The notes below the pieces were generated by a model that worked only from the letters and a program-made list of their open reading frames with translations, did not search any database and was not told the origin of the DNA. From Shinella sp. (lineage in GTDB: Bacteria > Pseudomonadota > Alphaproteobacteria > Rhizobiales > Rhizobiaceae), in contig QFQX01000034.1 in assembly GCA_003248775.1 (NCBI GenBank), positions 1-50,137 of the forward strand: 50,137 nt of DNA, read 5' to 3'. Below are positions 1 to 7,666 of this stretch, in pieces. Position numbers and translations under genes: made by a program. The number at the start of each line of letters is the position of its first letter. Positions within the stretch are counted from its first letter, which is position 1.

Positions 1-77
1 CTCTACGCTTTAAGTCCTTGTTTCATCGCATGTCGTTGCCGCAAAACCGCTGCACACTTTTGCGCGACATGCTGTAG
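1..77 (-). repeat. rhizobial A/B/C-motif-like intergenic repeat, cut by window edge
   Basis: Read on the minus strand, this stretch carries the core GCAAAAGTGTGCAGCGG followed by TTTTGCGGCAACGACATGCG. It is nearly identical to the copy at about 41447-41520, and a shorter relative lies at 31688-31730. It resembles the short A/B/C mosaic motifs described in rhizobial genomes. It sits head-to-head with a second copy that starts at about 75. No gene is visible in 1-193. Confidence 0.7.
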
Positions 78-190
78 AGCAATTCCAGCAAAAGTGGGAA
101 CCGGTTTTGCCTACGGAATAGCGAGAAAACCAAAGAGATAGAGCAATTCAAGCAAATGCGTGGAGCGGCTTTGCGTAAAAACCAGAGAAA
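75..190 (+). repeat. rhizobial A/B/C-motif-like intergenic repeat
   Basis: The core is GAGCAATTCCAGCAAAAGTG followed by GGAACCGGTTTTGC. A second, diverged unit (GAGCAATTCAAGCAAATGCG) follows directly. The same core recurs at 7561, 10490, 25022 and 29543. The element ends just before the stop codon of the M48 protease on the opposite strand, so it occupies that gene's 3' flank. Confidence 0.7.
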
Positions 191-193
191 GCC

Positions 194-1720
194 TTACTCG
201 GAAATGATCTTGACCCGGCTTCCCGGCTGAAGCGTCGATGTCGGCGTGAGCGCGTTGATCAGCCGGAAAAGTTCCAGCTTGCGCTCCGTTCCCATCATCC
301 GCGCCGAAAGCGAACCGATCGTATCGCCTGATCCGACGGTAACCACGCGTACGCGCAGCGGCTTCAGCGATGCCGCTTCCTGCGGCGTGATCCGCCGGAA
401 GCTGGACCGCAGCTTCTCGGCCGTCGGGTCGAGCATGGCGCTGCCCTTCGGCACGGCCGTCAGGAACCGGAAGATCTGCGGCCCGATGCGGATCACGGTG
501 ATGTCGAAATCCCAGCGATCGGCCGAAGCGCGCGCGGTCGCCGCCTCAAGCCCATTGACGGTGATCGGCTTGATCGTCTCGGGCAGAAGCCCGGTCACCC
601 AGCCGCTCGAAATGTAGTTTTCAAGGCTGCGCTTCTGGTTATCGGCAACGCCGTCGAAGCGGATCGCCACGTCGCCCGGACCTGTCGCGAGAACGGCCTC
701 AACCTTGTTGTCGATCTGGAAGCCTTCCGGCACGTCGAAACGAATGCCGAGGCTTCCGTGCAGGAAGGTCTGTCCACGGACATAGCCCTCCTGCGGACTG
801 TCGCCATAAAGCAGCCCGTTGATGCCGTTCAGGTAATAGTCCCGGCCGGTCTCGCCATGCGTCCCTTCCGGCCCGAAGGCGCGGGCATGCCGGCGGGCAA
901 GCTCAACGCGCTGCGGCGCGTTCGGATGGCTCGACAGGAAGTCGAGGCTCTGGTCGGCATCAGGGTCGACCGAGGTAAAGTGGCTGTAGGCCGCCATGGA
1001 ATCGAGGAAGCGGGCCGCGGCATAGGGGTCGTAGCCGGCCTCGCCGAGCGTACGCACGCCGATCACGTCCGCCTGCAGTTCCTGCTGGCGGGAGAAAGCT
1101 GCAAGCCGGAGCTTGCCGCGCGCCAGCGCCTGCTTTCCGGCGATATCGCTCGACAGCACTTCCGCAACGACCCGGCTTGCGATCACCTCGGCCTCTTCAC
1201 GGCGCTGCCGCTCGATGCCGTGGTTTGCGGTCACATGCGCCATCTCATGGGACAGCACTGCCGCGACCTCCGAAGCGTCGTTGGCGAGCGCCAACAGTCC
1301 GCGCGTCACATAGAGATAGCCGCCGGGCAGCGCGAAAGCGTTGATCGCCGGGGAATTGAGAATGGTGATGCGGTAGGATTGCGCCGGGTTTTCCGATACC
1401 GCCGTCAGCGCGCCGGTGATACGGGCAACCAGCTTCTCGGTCTTCTCGTCGTGATATTCGCCGCCATAGCTTGCAACGATGCGCGGGTGCTCGCGCGCAC
1501 CCATCTGGGCGCGCGGATCGTTCTTCTGCACTTCATCGACGATCTGCGGATTGCTGGAGGGGCTGACCGTCGGCACATAGGCCTGTTCGAAGATCGACTG
1601 GCAGGAGGTCAGCATCAGCGCAGCGGCAACCGTTGCGACGAGGCCTCGTCGCAAGCCGATCGACCGGTGCTGCCGAACGCGAGCGACCGGCGCTGTGCTC
1701 TTATCGGCGACTACTTGCAT
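194..1720 (-). CDS. M48-family zinc metalloprotease, lipoprotein with LysM-like C terminus
   Basis: A 508-residue periplasmic or outer-membrane-anchored peptidase of the BepA/YfgC type; the family degrades or matures envelope proteins. The N terminus has a basic segment, a hydrophobic stretch and a lipobox LTSC with Cys40, so lipidation is expected. The zinc motif HEMAH (His158, Glu159, His162) lies in the M48 core, and a downstream QELQADVIG supplies the expected third zinc ligand Glu. The last 50 residues (VGSGDTIGSLSARM...LQPGSRVKI) look like a LysM peptidoglycan-binding repeat. The start is an ATG at 1718-1720. The long region before the hydrophobic core suggests that a start further downstream is possible. 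It stands alone, with 254 bases to thiQ, in which I see no further gene. The family is clear; the substrate is unknown. Confidence 0.9.
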   Translation of the reverse strand: MQVVADKSTAPVARVRQHRSIGLRRGLVATVAAALMLTSCQSIFEQAYVPTVSPSSNPQIVDEVQKNDPRAQMGAREHPRIVASYGGEYHDEKTEKLVARITGALTAVSENPAQSYRITILNSPAINAFALPGGYLYVTRGLLALANDASEVAAVLSHEMAHVTANHGIERQRREEAEVIASRVVAEVLSSDIAGKQALARGKLRLAAFSRQQELQADVIGVRTLGEAGYDPYAAARFLDSMAAYSHFTSVDPDADQSLDFLSSHPNAPQRVELARRHARAFGPEGTHGETGRDYYLNGINGLLYGDSPQEGYVRGQTFLHGSLGIRFDVPEGFQIDNKVEAVLATGPGDVAIRFDGVADNQKRSLENYISSGWVTGLLPETIKPITVNGLEAATARASADRWDFDITVIRIGPQIFRFLTAVPKGSAMLDPTAEKLRSSFRRITPQEAASLKPLRVRVVTVGSGDTIGSLSARMMGTERKLELFRLINALTPTSTLQPGSRVKIISE

Positions 1721-1974
1721 TCTGCCCCACTACCACCCTGCCTGCGATCCGGAAACCAGTACGGTCCGGGGAAATGCCGTTGCAACCTGCGAGAATCGTT
1801 CCGTCGACACCAACCATTTAACATCATTCATCGGATATGGATAAATTTGCATAATGGAAAAGATGCGCAGGTGGGCGCGAAAAGACTAGGACGAGAAAAG
1901 AAAACCACCCATTCGTTAAGCGCATGCCACCGGTGAACGTCCAAATTAAGGCGAACAGGCCGGGAATGGTACAC

Positions 1975-2703
1975 TCAATCGCCGGAATGGCCGAGGAAAC
2001 GCCCGATGATATCAAGATCGGCTCTCTCTGCGAACGTGTCATACGCCCCGTCGAAGACGATCTTGCCCTGGTCAAGGAACATGACATCTCCAGCCAGCCG
2101 CGCGACTTCGTCGGGATCATGGCTGACGATGACGATCGTCGCGCCTGTTTCCCTATGCAGGTCGATGAGCAGATCCGCCATGGACGACCGAAGGCCCGGA
2201 TCGAGCGCCGCAAACGGTTCGTCGAGCAGCATGACCGGTTTTCGCCGCACCAGCGCCCTTGCAAAGGCCGCCCTCTGGCGCTCCCCGCCCGAAAGCGTGG
2301 CGGGCTTGCGCTTTTCATAACCCGCAAGTCCGACGCGCGAGAGCGCGGTCGAGACCGCTTCCCGGTCCGCTGCGGAAAGCCGCATCGCCGGGTCGATGCC
2401 GAGCCCGACATTGGTGAAAACGTCGAGATGGGCAAAGAGGTTGTTGTCCTGAAAGACCAGCGAGACCGGCCTTCTGCCGGGCGCAAACCCGCTCACATCC
2501 TCGCCCGCGATCATCACCCGGCCACTGTCAGGCCGCTCGAAACCGGCGATCAGGTTCAGGAGCGTCGACTTGCCCGATCCCGATGGACCGGCAATGGCGG
2601 TGATACGCCCGGCGCCGATGTGGCAATCGAAATCGAATGCAGCCTCGCCGAGACGCAGTTTCACGCCGTCCAGCACGATGCCATCAGTTGCATTACCGGA
2701 CAT
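1975..2703 (-). CDS. thiQ: thiamine ABC transporter ATP-binding protein ThiQ
   Basis: The cytoplasmic ATPase that powers thiamine/TPP import with ThiP and ThiB. The 242-residue product has Walker A GPSGSGKST near residues 33-41, the signature LSGGERQR, Walker B VMLLDEPFAAL and the switch histidine in IVSHD, so a complete ABC ATPase. I chose the ATG at 2701-2703 (MSGNATDG) because the upstream extension is poorly conserved in character and would run deep into thiP; this start overlaps the thiP stop by 11 bases, as expected for translational coupling. It is the last gene of the thiB-thiP-thiQ operon, presumably under the TPP riboswitch upstream of thiB. The specific assignment rests on the neighbouring ThiB and the riboswitch. 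Confidence 0.93.
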   Translation of the reverse strand: MSGNATDGIVLDGVKLRLGEAAFDFDCHIGAGRITAIAGPSGSGKSTLLNLIAGFERPDSGRVMIAGEDVSGFAPGRRPVSLVFQDNNLFAHLDVFTNVGLGIDPAMRLSAADREAVSTALSRVGLAGYEKRKPATLSGGERQRAAFARALVRRKPVMLLDEPFAALDPGLRSSMADLLIDLHRETGATIVIVSHDPDEVARLAGDVMFLDQGKIVFDGAYDTFAERADLDIIGRFLGHSGD

Positions 2704-4348
2704 CGGCACCACCTTCTCTCGATGCGGTTCCCCGCGTTCCGACAAGAGCAAGCATCAGGCAGACGAGGCCGAGCAGGAAAGCGAAGCCATCGGCATCATC
2801 GCTGCGATAGCTCCCCATGCGGCTATAGATCAGATAAGGCAGCGTCGTCAGGTTTTCCGAACCGAACAGCGCGACAGCCCCGAGATCGCCGAGCGACAGG
2901 GCCATGGCGAAGGAAAATCCGGTCAGCACCGGCCGGCGCAGGACCGGCCAGTCGACGAACCTCAGATGCGAAAGGCCCGACATGCCGAGGCTTGCGGCAA
3001 GCCGCGCCGTTCTGGCCCGATGCTCGGCAAAGGCGGGTGAAAGCACGCGCATGGTGAAGGGCAGCGACATCAGCGCATTGATGCACACCACGATGGCGAG
3101 CGCGAAAACGGACGTATTGCCATAGGCCCTGAGCACCATGAACCATCCGGTCGCCAGCACCGTCGTCGGCACCAGCAGCACCAGCGAGGACGAGGCAGCA
3201 AGCAGCCCGGAAAACAATCGCGCCGGCCGCGATGGATGCCTCCCGGCGGACAGGGCCGCACGCGCCTCGATGATCGCAACGCTGATAGCAACGGAAACGA
3301 CCGCAGCCGTCGCGGCAATACCGAGACTGGTCAGCGCCGCGTCCTGGAACGCCCGCTCGCCGGCAAGCTTGAATAGATCGGCCTTCAGCCCCGACACGGC
3401 CACCTGCCCGAGCGGCAGGCCGAGAAACAGCGCGGCAACAAGGATCGCCGCCCCGTCCGTCATCCGGGCAAGGGGTGAATGTCCGTCGAAACGCCTGACA
3501 GCAGCACCTGCCGTCGAGCCGGGATCGGACGGCGTTCCGGCAAGCGACAGCAGGCCGAGAATGATGCCGGTCACCGCGATCTGCAGCATCGCCAGCGATA
3601 TCGCGCGGGGCGGGTCGAAATCGAGCCGCAGCGCCTGATAGATCGCCACCTCGATCGTGCTTGCCGCAGGACCTCCGCCGAGCACCAGCACGAGCGTGAA
3701 GCTGGTGGCGCAGAGCATGAAGATCAGCCCTGCGATCCCCGGCAGGATGCGCCGGATGACAGGCCATTCGATGAAGCGGAAATTGGAAAGCGGCCCCATG
3801 CCGAGACTGGCGCTGCTGCGCCAGTATTCCGCCGGAATGCGCTCGAGACCGGCGAGAATGAGCCGTGCCGCAAGCGGCATGTTGAAGAAGACATGGGCGA
3901 TCAGAATGCCGCCAAGCCCGTAGATGCTGAAACGCTGGCCCGCACCGAGCATCACCAGCAGATCGTTGACGAGGCCCTGCCGCCCCCAGATGCCGAGGAG
4001 GCCAAGCGCTCCGATCAGCACCGGCAGGCCCATCGGCACCGCCATCAGCCGAACCAGCCAGACGCGGCCGGGAAATTGCGGCTGCCGCGCCAGCGCTCGC
4101 GCCACCGGTATGGCGAAGGCAACCGAAAACAGCGTCGACAGTGCCGCCTGCATCAGCGTGAAGCGCAGGACGGTCGCGACCACCGGATCGGAGGCGACGG
4201 AAAGCAGTGCGCCTTCCCCGCCGAATTGAAAAAGCGAAACGACCGCGATGCCGATGAAAGCCGCAATCGCCGAAAACGCGACGAGGCCGCCGGAAAGCGC
4301 CGGCAGCCTCTCGCGAAGATCCATGGAATGAAAGCCCGTCACGCTCAC
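2693..4348 (-). CDS. thiP: thiamine ABC transporter permease ThiP
   Basis: Inner-membrane permease with two fused BPD_transp_1 modules, as is usual for ThiP. Each half contains several hydrophobic segments and an EAA-type loop: SSASLGMGPLSNFRFIEWP in the first and AASLGMSGLSHLRFVDWP in the second, where the ATPase ThiQ docks. The start is uncertain. The GTG at 4346-4348 overlaps the thiB stop as GTGA and gives 551 residues; an ATG at 4322-4324 (MDLRERL) is the alternative. The 3' end overlaps thiQ. Order and overlaps make this a single thiBPQ transcription unit. Its substrate is inferred from the riboswitch and ThiB rather than from the permease itself. Confidence 0.92.
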   Translation of the reverse strand: MSVTGFHSMDLRERLPALSGGLVAFSAIAAFIGIAVVSLFQFGGEGALLSVASDPVVATVLRFTLMQAALSTLFSVAFAIPVARALARQPQFPGRVWLVRLMAVPMGLPVLIGALGLLGIWGRQGLVNDLLVMLGAGQRFSIYGLGGILIAHVFFNMPLAARLILAGLERIPAEYWRSSASLGMGPLSNFRFIEWPVIRRILPGIAGLIFMLCATSFTLVLVLGGGPAASTIEVAIYQALRLDFDPPRAISLAMLQIAVTGIILGLLSLAGTPSDPGSTAGAAVRRFDGHSPLARMTDGAAILVAALFLGLPLGQVAVSGLKADLFKLAGERAFQDAALTSLGIAATAAVVSVAISVAIIEARAALSAGRHPSRPARLFSGLLAASSSLVLLVPTTVLATGWFMVLRAYGNTSVFALAIVVCINALMSLPFTMRVLSPAFAEHRARTARLAASLGMSGLSHLRFVDWPVLRRPVLTGFSFAMALSLGDLGAVALFGSENLTTLPYLIYSRMGSYRSDDADGFAFLLGLVCLMLALVGTRGTASREGGADVR

Positions 4349-5373
4349 TTCAGCGTCATGGCGGCGAGCCATTCGTCGATCCACGCCTTGCGATTGGCGG
4401 CGACCTCTTCCGGGCTCATCAGGAAGGTGTTCTTCGGCGAAACCAGCTTGCCGAAGGCTTCCGGCAGCGGCTCGGAGGTTGGAGCAACCGGCATCATCCA
4501 GTTATTCGTCGGAATGGTGTCCTGAAAACCGGGGCTGACCATGAACTGCAGAAATTCCTTCGCCAGTTCCTTCTGCGGCGCCTTCTTCAGGAGGCCGGCG
4601 ACCTCGATCTGGATGTAATGGCCCTCGGAGAATTCGGCCGCCTGATAGCGATCGGTGTTCTCGGCCACCATGTGATAGGCCGGCGAGGTGGTGTAGGACA
4701 GCACCATCGGCGCCTCGCCCTTGGTGAACAGGCCATAGGCCTCCGACCAGCCGGGGGTGATCGTCAGCACGCGACCCTTGAGCTTGGCCCAGGCCTCCGG
4801 GGCCTTGTCGCCATAAACCGACTTTACCCAGAGCAGCAGGCCGAGACCCGGCGTCGAGGTGCGCGGATCCTCGATCACGATCTTCTCTTCGGGATTGCCT
4901 TCCACCAGTTCCTTCAGGCTCTTCGGCGGGTTCTTCAGCACCTCGGTATCGTAGACCACCGCGAAATGCCCATAGTCATAGGGAACGAAGCTGTCGTCGG
5001 AAAAGCCGCCGGGAACGGAGACCTTGGAAAGATCGACGCCGTGGGTATCGAACAGGCCGGTCTGCTTCGCCTCAGTGACGAGATTGGTGTCGAGGCCGAG
5101 CACCACGTCGGCCTTGGTCGCTTCCCCTTCGAGCTTGAGGCGAGTCAGCAGCGCCACGCCATCGGCGACTCCAACGAAATCGACGGTGCAGCCGCAGGTC
5201 TTCTCGAAAGCTTCCTTGACCTTCGGTCCCGGACCCCATTCCGAGATGAAGCTTTCATAGGTGTAGACCGTCAGGGTCTTGTCCGCAGCCACGGCGGAAA
5301 GCGCGGGCAGCAACGAGAAAATCGCCGCTGCGGCAAGCCCGCGGCGGAAAAACGAAAGAGATGTGGTCGGCAT
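4345..5373 (-). CDS. thiB: thiamine ABC transporter substrate-binding protein ThiB
   Basis: Periplasmic binding protein (342 residues) that captures thiamine, TMP or TPP and delivers it to ThiPQ. A signal peptide is evident: MPTTSLSFFRRG, a hydrophobic core, and probable cleavage after AVA near residue 29. The mature start KTLTVYTYESF and later NNWMMPV-type segments are characteristic of ThiB/TbpA. The ATG at 5371-5373 is preceded by a strong GGAGGGG ribosome-binding site. The gene is first in the operon and lies about 50 bases below a TPP aptamer, so uptake should be repressed when TPP is plentiful. Confidence 0.94.
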   Translation of the reverse strand: MPTTSLSFFRRGLAAAAIFSLLPALSAVAADKTLTVYTYESFISEWGPGPKVKEAFEKTCGCTVDFVGVADGVALLTRLKLEGEATKADVVLGLDTNLVTEAKQTGLFDTHGVDLSKVSVPGGFSDDSFVPYDYGHFAVVYDTEVLKNPPKSLKELVEGNPEEKIVIEDPRTSTPGLGLLLWVKSVYGDKAPEAWAKLKGRVLTITPGWSEAYGLFTKGEAPMVLSYTTSPAYHMVAENTDRYQAAEFSEGHYIQIEVAGLLKKAPQKELAKEFLQFMVSPGFQDTIPTNNWMMPVAPTSEPLPEAFGKLVSPKNTFLMSPEEVAANRKAWIDEWLAAMTLK

Positions 5374-5423
5374 ATCGCCCCTCCATAAAAGTTAGATTTC
5401 GGGATAGGGCGTTTTTATCTTAC

Positions 5424-5525
5424 GCGTCTAATCCCTCCGCCGGTGTTAACCGGATCAGGTTCCGCGGGTTGGCTGTTCGCCTCTCAGCCCCATGTCCGGG
5501 AAGGACATGAAGCACCCCGTTAGAG
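5424..5525 (-). promoter_or_regulatory. TPP riboswitch (thi box) upstream of thiBPQ
   Basis: On the minus strand the thi-box landmarks appear in order: ACGGGGTGC, GGCTGAGA, then ACCTGATCCGGTT and ACACCGGCGGAGGGA. The outer helix P1 closes as TCTAA (5520-5524) with TTAGA (5427-5431). CTGAGA and ACCTGATC are the pyrimidine-sensing and conserved P4 elements of the class. The aptamer ends about 40 bases before the thiB ribosome-binding site and no T-run terminator follows, so control at translation initiation is the simpler reading. The rest of 5374-5725 contains only the promoter region of the divergent transporter gene. Confidence 0.93.
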
Positions 5526-5725
5526 CAGGACGAGACATAGCGCGGCGCTCCCCGGGAGGCAAGGGGCACCGAAAACATCTCAAAATTGCCGGCGCGGCAC
5601 TTCCTCAACGCTTTTCCAACCTATTTCTGCCATTCTCTCGAACGATGGCTGGTTTGTGCACGCCAACGGATGCATACGGCCCTTTTGTGATATAAGAAAA
5701 AGCCGACACGGCGAGACAGTGGTAT

Positions 5726-7531
5726 ATGGTCAGTTCGGAACCGGAAAAGGCTGCAAGCGAGCGCCCCGCGGCCGCTACCGTTGAGCTTAGCTTTTCGCGG
5801 CAGTTGCGAATTGCCGCCGAGTCCTTCTGGTCGTCCTCCGTTCGCAACCGCGTCTTCGGCGTCGCCACCGCCCTGCTGGCCGTCATCCTGCTGACCACCT
5901 ACGGTCAGGTCCTGATCAACCGCTGGAACGTTCCCTTCTACAATTCGCTGGAAAGGCGCGACATCGACGCCTTCATCCGCGAACTCGGCAATTTCGGCCT
6001 GATCGCCGGCTTCCTGCTGCTGCTCAATGTCATCCAGACCTGGCTCAACCAGATGACCGCGCTTTACATGCGCGAAGGCCTGTCGCGCGATGTCGTCGAC
6101 CAGTGGCTGAAGGATCGCCGCGCCTATCGACTGTCGATGTCGAGCCCGCTCGGCGTCAACCCGGACCAGCGCCTGCACGAGGATGCGCGCAAGCTTGCCG
6201 AAATGACCACCTCGCTGTCGATCGGCCTTGTCCAGGCAACGATCCTGCTCGTCAGCTTCATCGGCGTTCTCTGGCAGATGTCGAGCGGCTTCGTTTTTCA
6301 CGTCGGCGATTACAGCTTCTCCATTCCCGGTTACATGGTCTGGGGCGCGCTGATCTACGCTGCCGCCGCCTCACTGCTCAGCAAGGTGGTCGGCTGGCGG
6401 CTGACCCGACTCAATGCCGAACGCTATTCGCGCGAAGCCGACCTGCGCTTCTCGCTGATGCGCGCCAACGAAAATCTGGAAGCCATCGCGCTTGCCGGCG
6501 GCGAGGAAACCGAGCGCCGCCATATTCACGAAGCGATCGATTCGGTCATCGCCGTCATCCGCCAGCTTGCCATGGCGCTGACCAATCTCACCTGGGTCAC
6601 GGCGGGCTTCGGCTGGCTCGCCATGATCGTGCCGATCCTGATCGCGTCACCCGCCTATTTCGCCGGGACCATGACTTTCGGCGAACTGATGGCCGCCGCC
6701 GCCGCCTTTAACCAGGTCTATTCAGCCCTGCGCTGGTATGTCGACAACTACGGTGCCATCGCCGACTGGCAGGCCGCCCTTCTCAGGGTCACGGTCTTCC
6801 GCGCAGCCTTGACGGAAATCGATGACATCAAGCCGAAAGGCGGCGGCATCGCACTGGAAGTCGGCCCAACGGGCAAGCTCAGTTTCGAGGATCTGGCGAT
6901 CTGCCCGCAGGTCGATGGCGAGATCAGCCGCACCGGCTTCCGGATCAGGGAGCAGAACCCGGAAATCCTCGCCGGCGAACGCATCATGGTCAACGGCGAC
7001 CAGGGTGTAAACCGCCGGCTGCTGTTCAACGCCATTGCCGGACTGTGGCCCTATGGCAGGGGAACGATCCGCCTGCCCCAGGAAGACCATATCCTCTTCG
7101 TGCCGCAACTCGAATATCTGCCGGAAGGCAAGCTGAAGAGCGTGCTGGCTTATCCGCTGGCCTCCGCCGGAATACCGGAAGAGGCGATGGTCGCCGCCCT
7201 GAAGCGGGTCGGGCTGGAGCATTTTTCCGATAAGCTGGACGAGCGCGCCCGCTGGGACCGTGTGCTCGACAAGGATGAACAGATGGCGCTGGCCTTTGCC
7301 GGCCTTCTCCTGCGCAAACCGCGCTGGATCATTTTCAACGATGTGCTGGAAGGTCTGGAGTCCGATACGGTCGCGACCCTGTCGAGCGTCATGGGAGAAT
7401 TCACCGATACGACGCTGATCTATATCGGCCGCTCCGGCGCCTTCTACGACGCCACCTCGCCGCGCCTGCTGCATCTGGAGCGGCTCAATCCGGAACCGCC
7501 CCGTCCACGGGAAACGACGGAAGCCGCCTGA
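5726..7531 (+). CDS. SbmA/BacA/YddA-like ABC transporter with degenerate ATPase domain
   Basis: A 601-residue fused permease and nucleotide-binding domain of the COG4178 (YddA/SbmA_BacA) type. Residues about 50-370 hold the six-helix SbmA-like membrane domain (NRWNVPFYNSLERRD, TALYMREGLSRDVVDQWL, NPDQRLHEDARKLAEMTT). The ATPase domain keeps the overall frame (AIAGLWPYGRG, VPQLEYLP) but has lost its catalytic motifs. The Walker A position reads GDQGVNRR (424-431), without the lysine. The signature reads LDKDEQ (514-519) instead of LSxGEQ. Walker B reads WIIFND (534-539) in place of hhhhDE. The switch histidine is Arg569 (IGRSG). ATP hydrolysis therefore seems unlikely. SbmA and BacA, which lack this domain altogether, are proton-driven peptide and vitamin importers. 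The neighbouring thiamine genes may be coincidental; the substrate is unknown. Confidence 0.88.
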   Translation: MVSSEPEKAASERPAAATVELSFSRQLRIAAESFWSSSVRNRVFGVATALLAVILLTTYGQVLINRWNVPFYNSLERRDIDAFIRELGNFGLIAGFLLLLNVIQTWLNQMTALYMREGLSRDVVDQWLKDRRAYRLSMSSPLGVNPDQRLHEDARKLAEMTTSLSIGLVQATILLVSFIGVLWQMSSGFVFHVGDYSFSIPGYMVWGALIYAAAASLLSKVVGWRLTRLNAERYSREADLRFSLMRANENLEAIALAGGEETERRHIHEAIDSVIAVIRQLAMALTNLTWVTAGFGWLAMIVPILIASPAYFAGTMTFGELMAAAAAFNQVYSALRWYVDNYGAIADWQAALLRVTVFRAALTEIDDIKPKGGGIALEVGPTGKLSFEDLAICPQVDGEISRTGFRIREQNPEILAGERIMVNGDQGVNRRLLFNAIAGLWPYGRGTIRLPQEDHILFVPQLEYLPEGKLKSVLAYPLASAGIPEEAMVAALKRVGLEHFSDKLDERARWDRVLDKDEQMALAFAGLLLRKPRWIIFNDVLEGLESDTVATLSSVMGEFTDTTLIYIGRSGAFYDATSPRLLHLERLNPEPPRPRETTEAA

Positions 7532-7560
7532 GACAGGCGGCGCTACACGCCTTTGGGCCT

Positions 7561-7662
7561 TGAAGCAATTCCAAAAAGTGTGAAGCGGTTTTGCGTCCGG
7601 AATTGCGTCAAGACAAGGGCATAGAGCATTTAAGGCGATCTGCTTTCGCCGGAAATGCTCCG
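7561..7662 (+). repeat. A/B/C-motif-like intergenic repeat with imperfect hairpin
   Basis: It contains GAAGCAATTCCAAAAAGTG, AAGCGGTTTTGCGTCCGG and AATTGCGTCAAGACAAGG. An imperfect dyad follows (GAGCATTT...AAATGCTC, about 7624-7660). The same two-part structure occurs at 10490-10588. It fills the space between two convergent genes. Confidence 0.7.
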
Positions 7663-7666
7663 ACCC

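Noticed and set aside
5492..5695. Plus-strand open frame of 67 codons across the thi box
   Set aside because: It overlaps the TPP aptamer and has no recognisable features.
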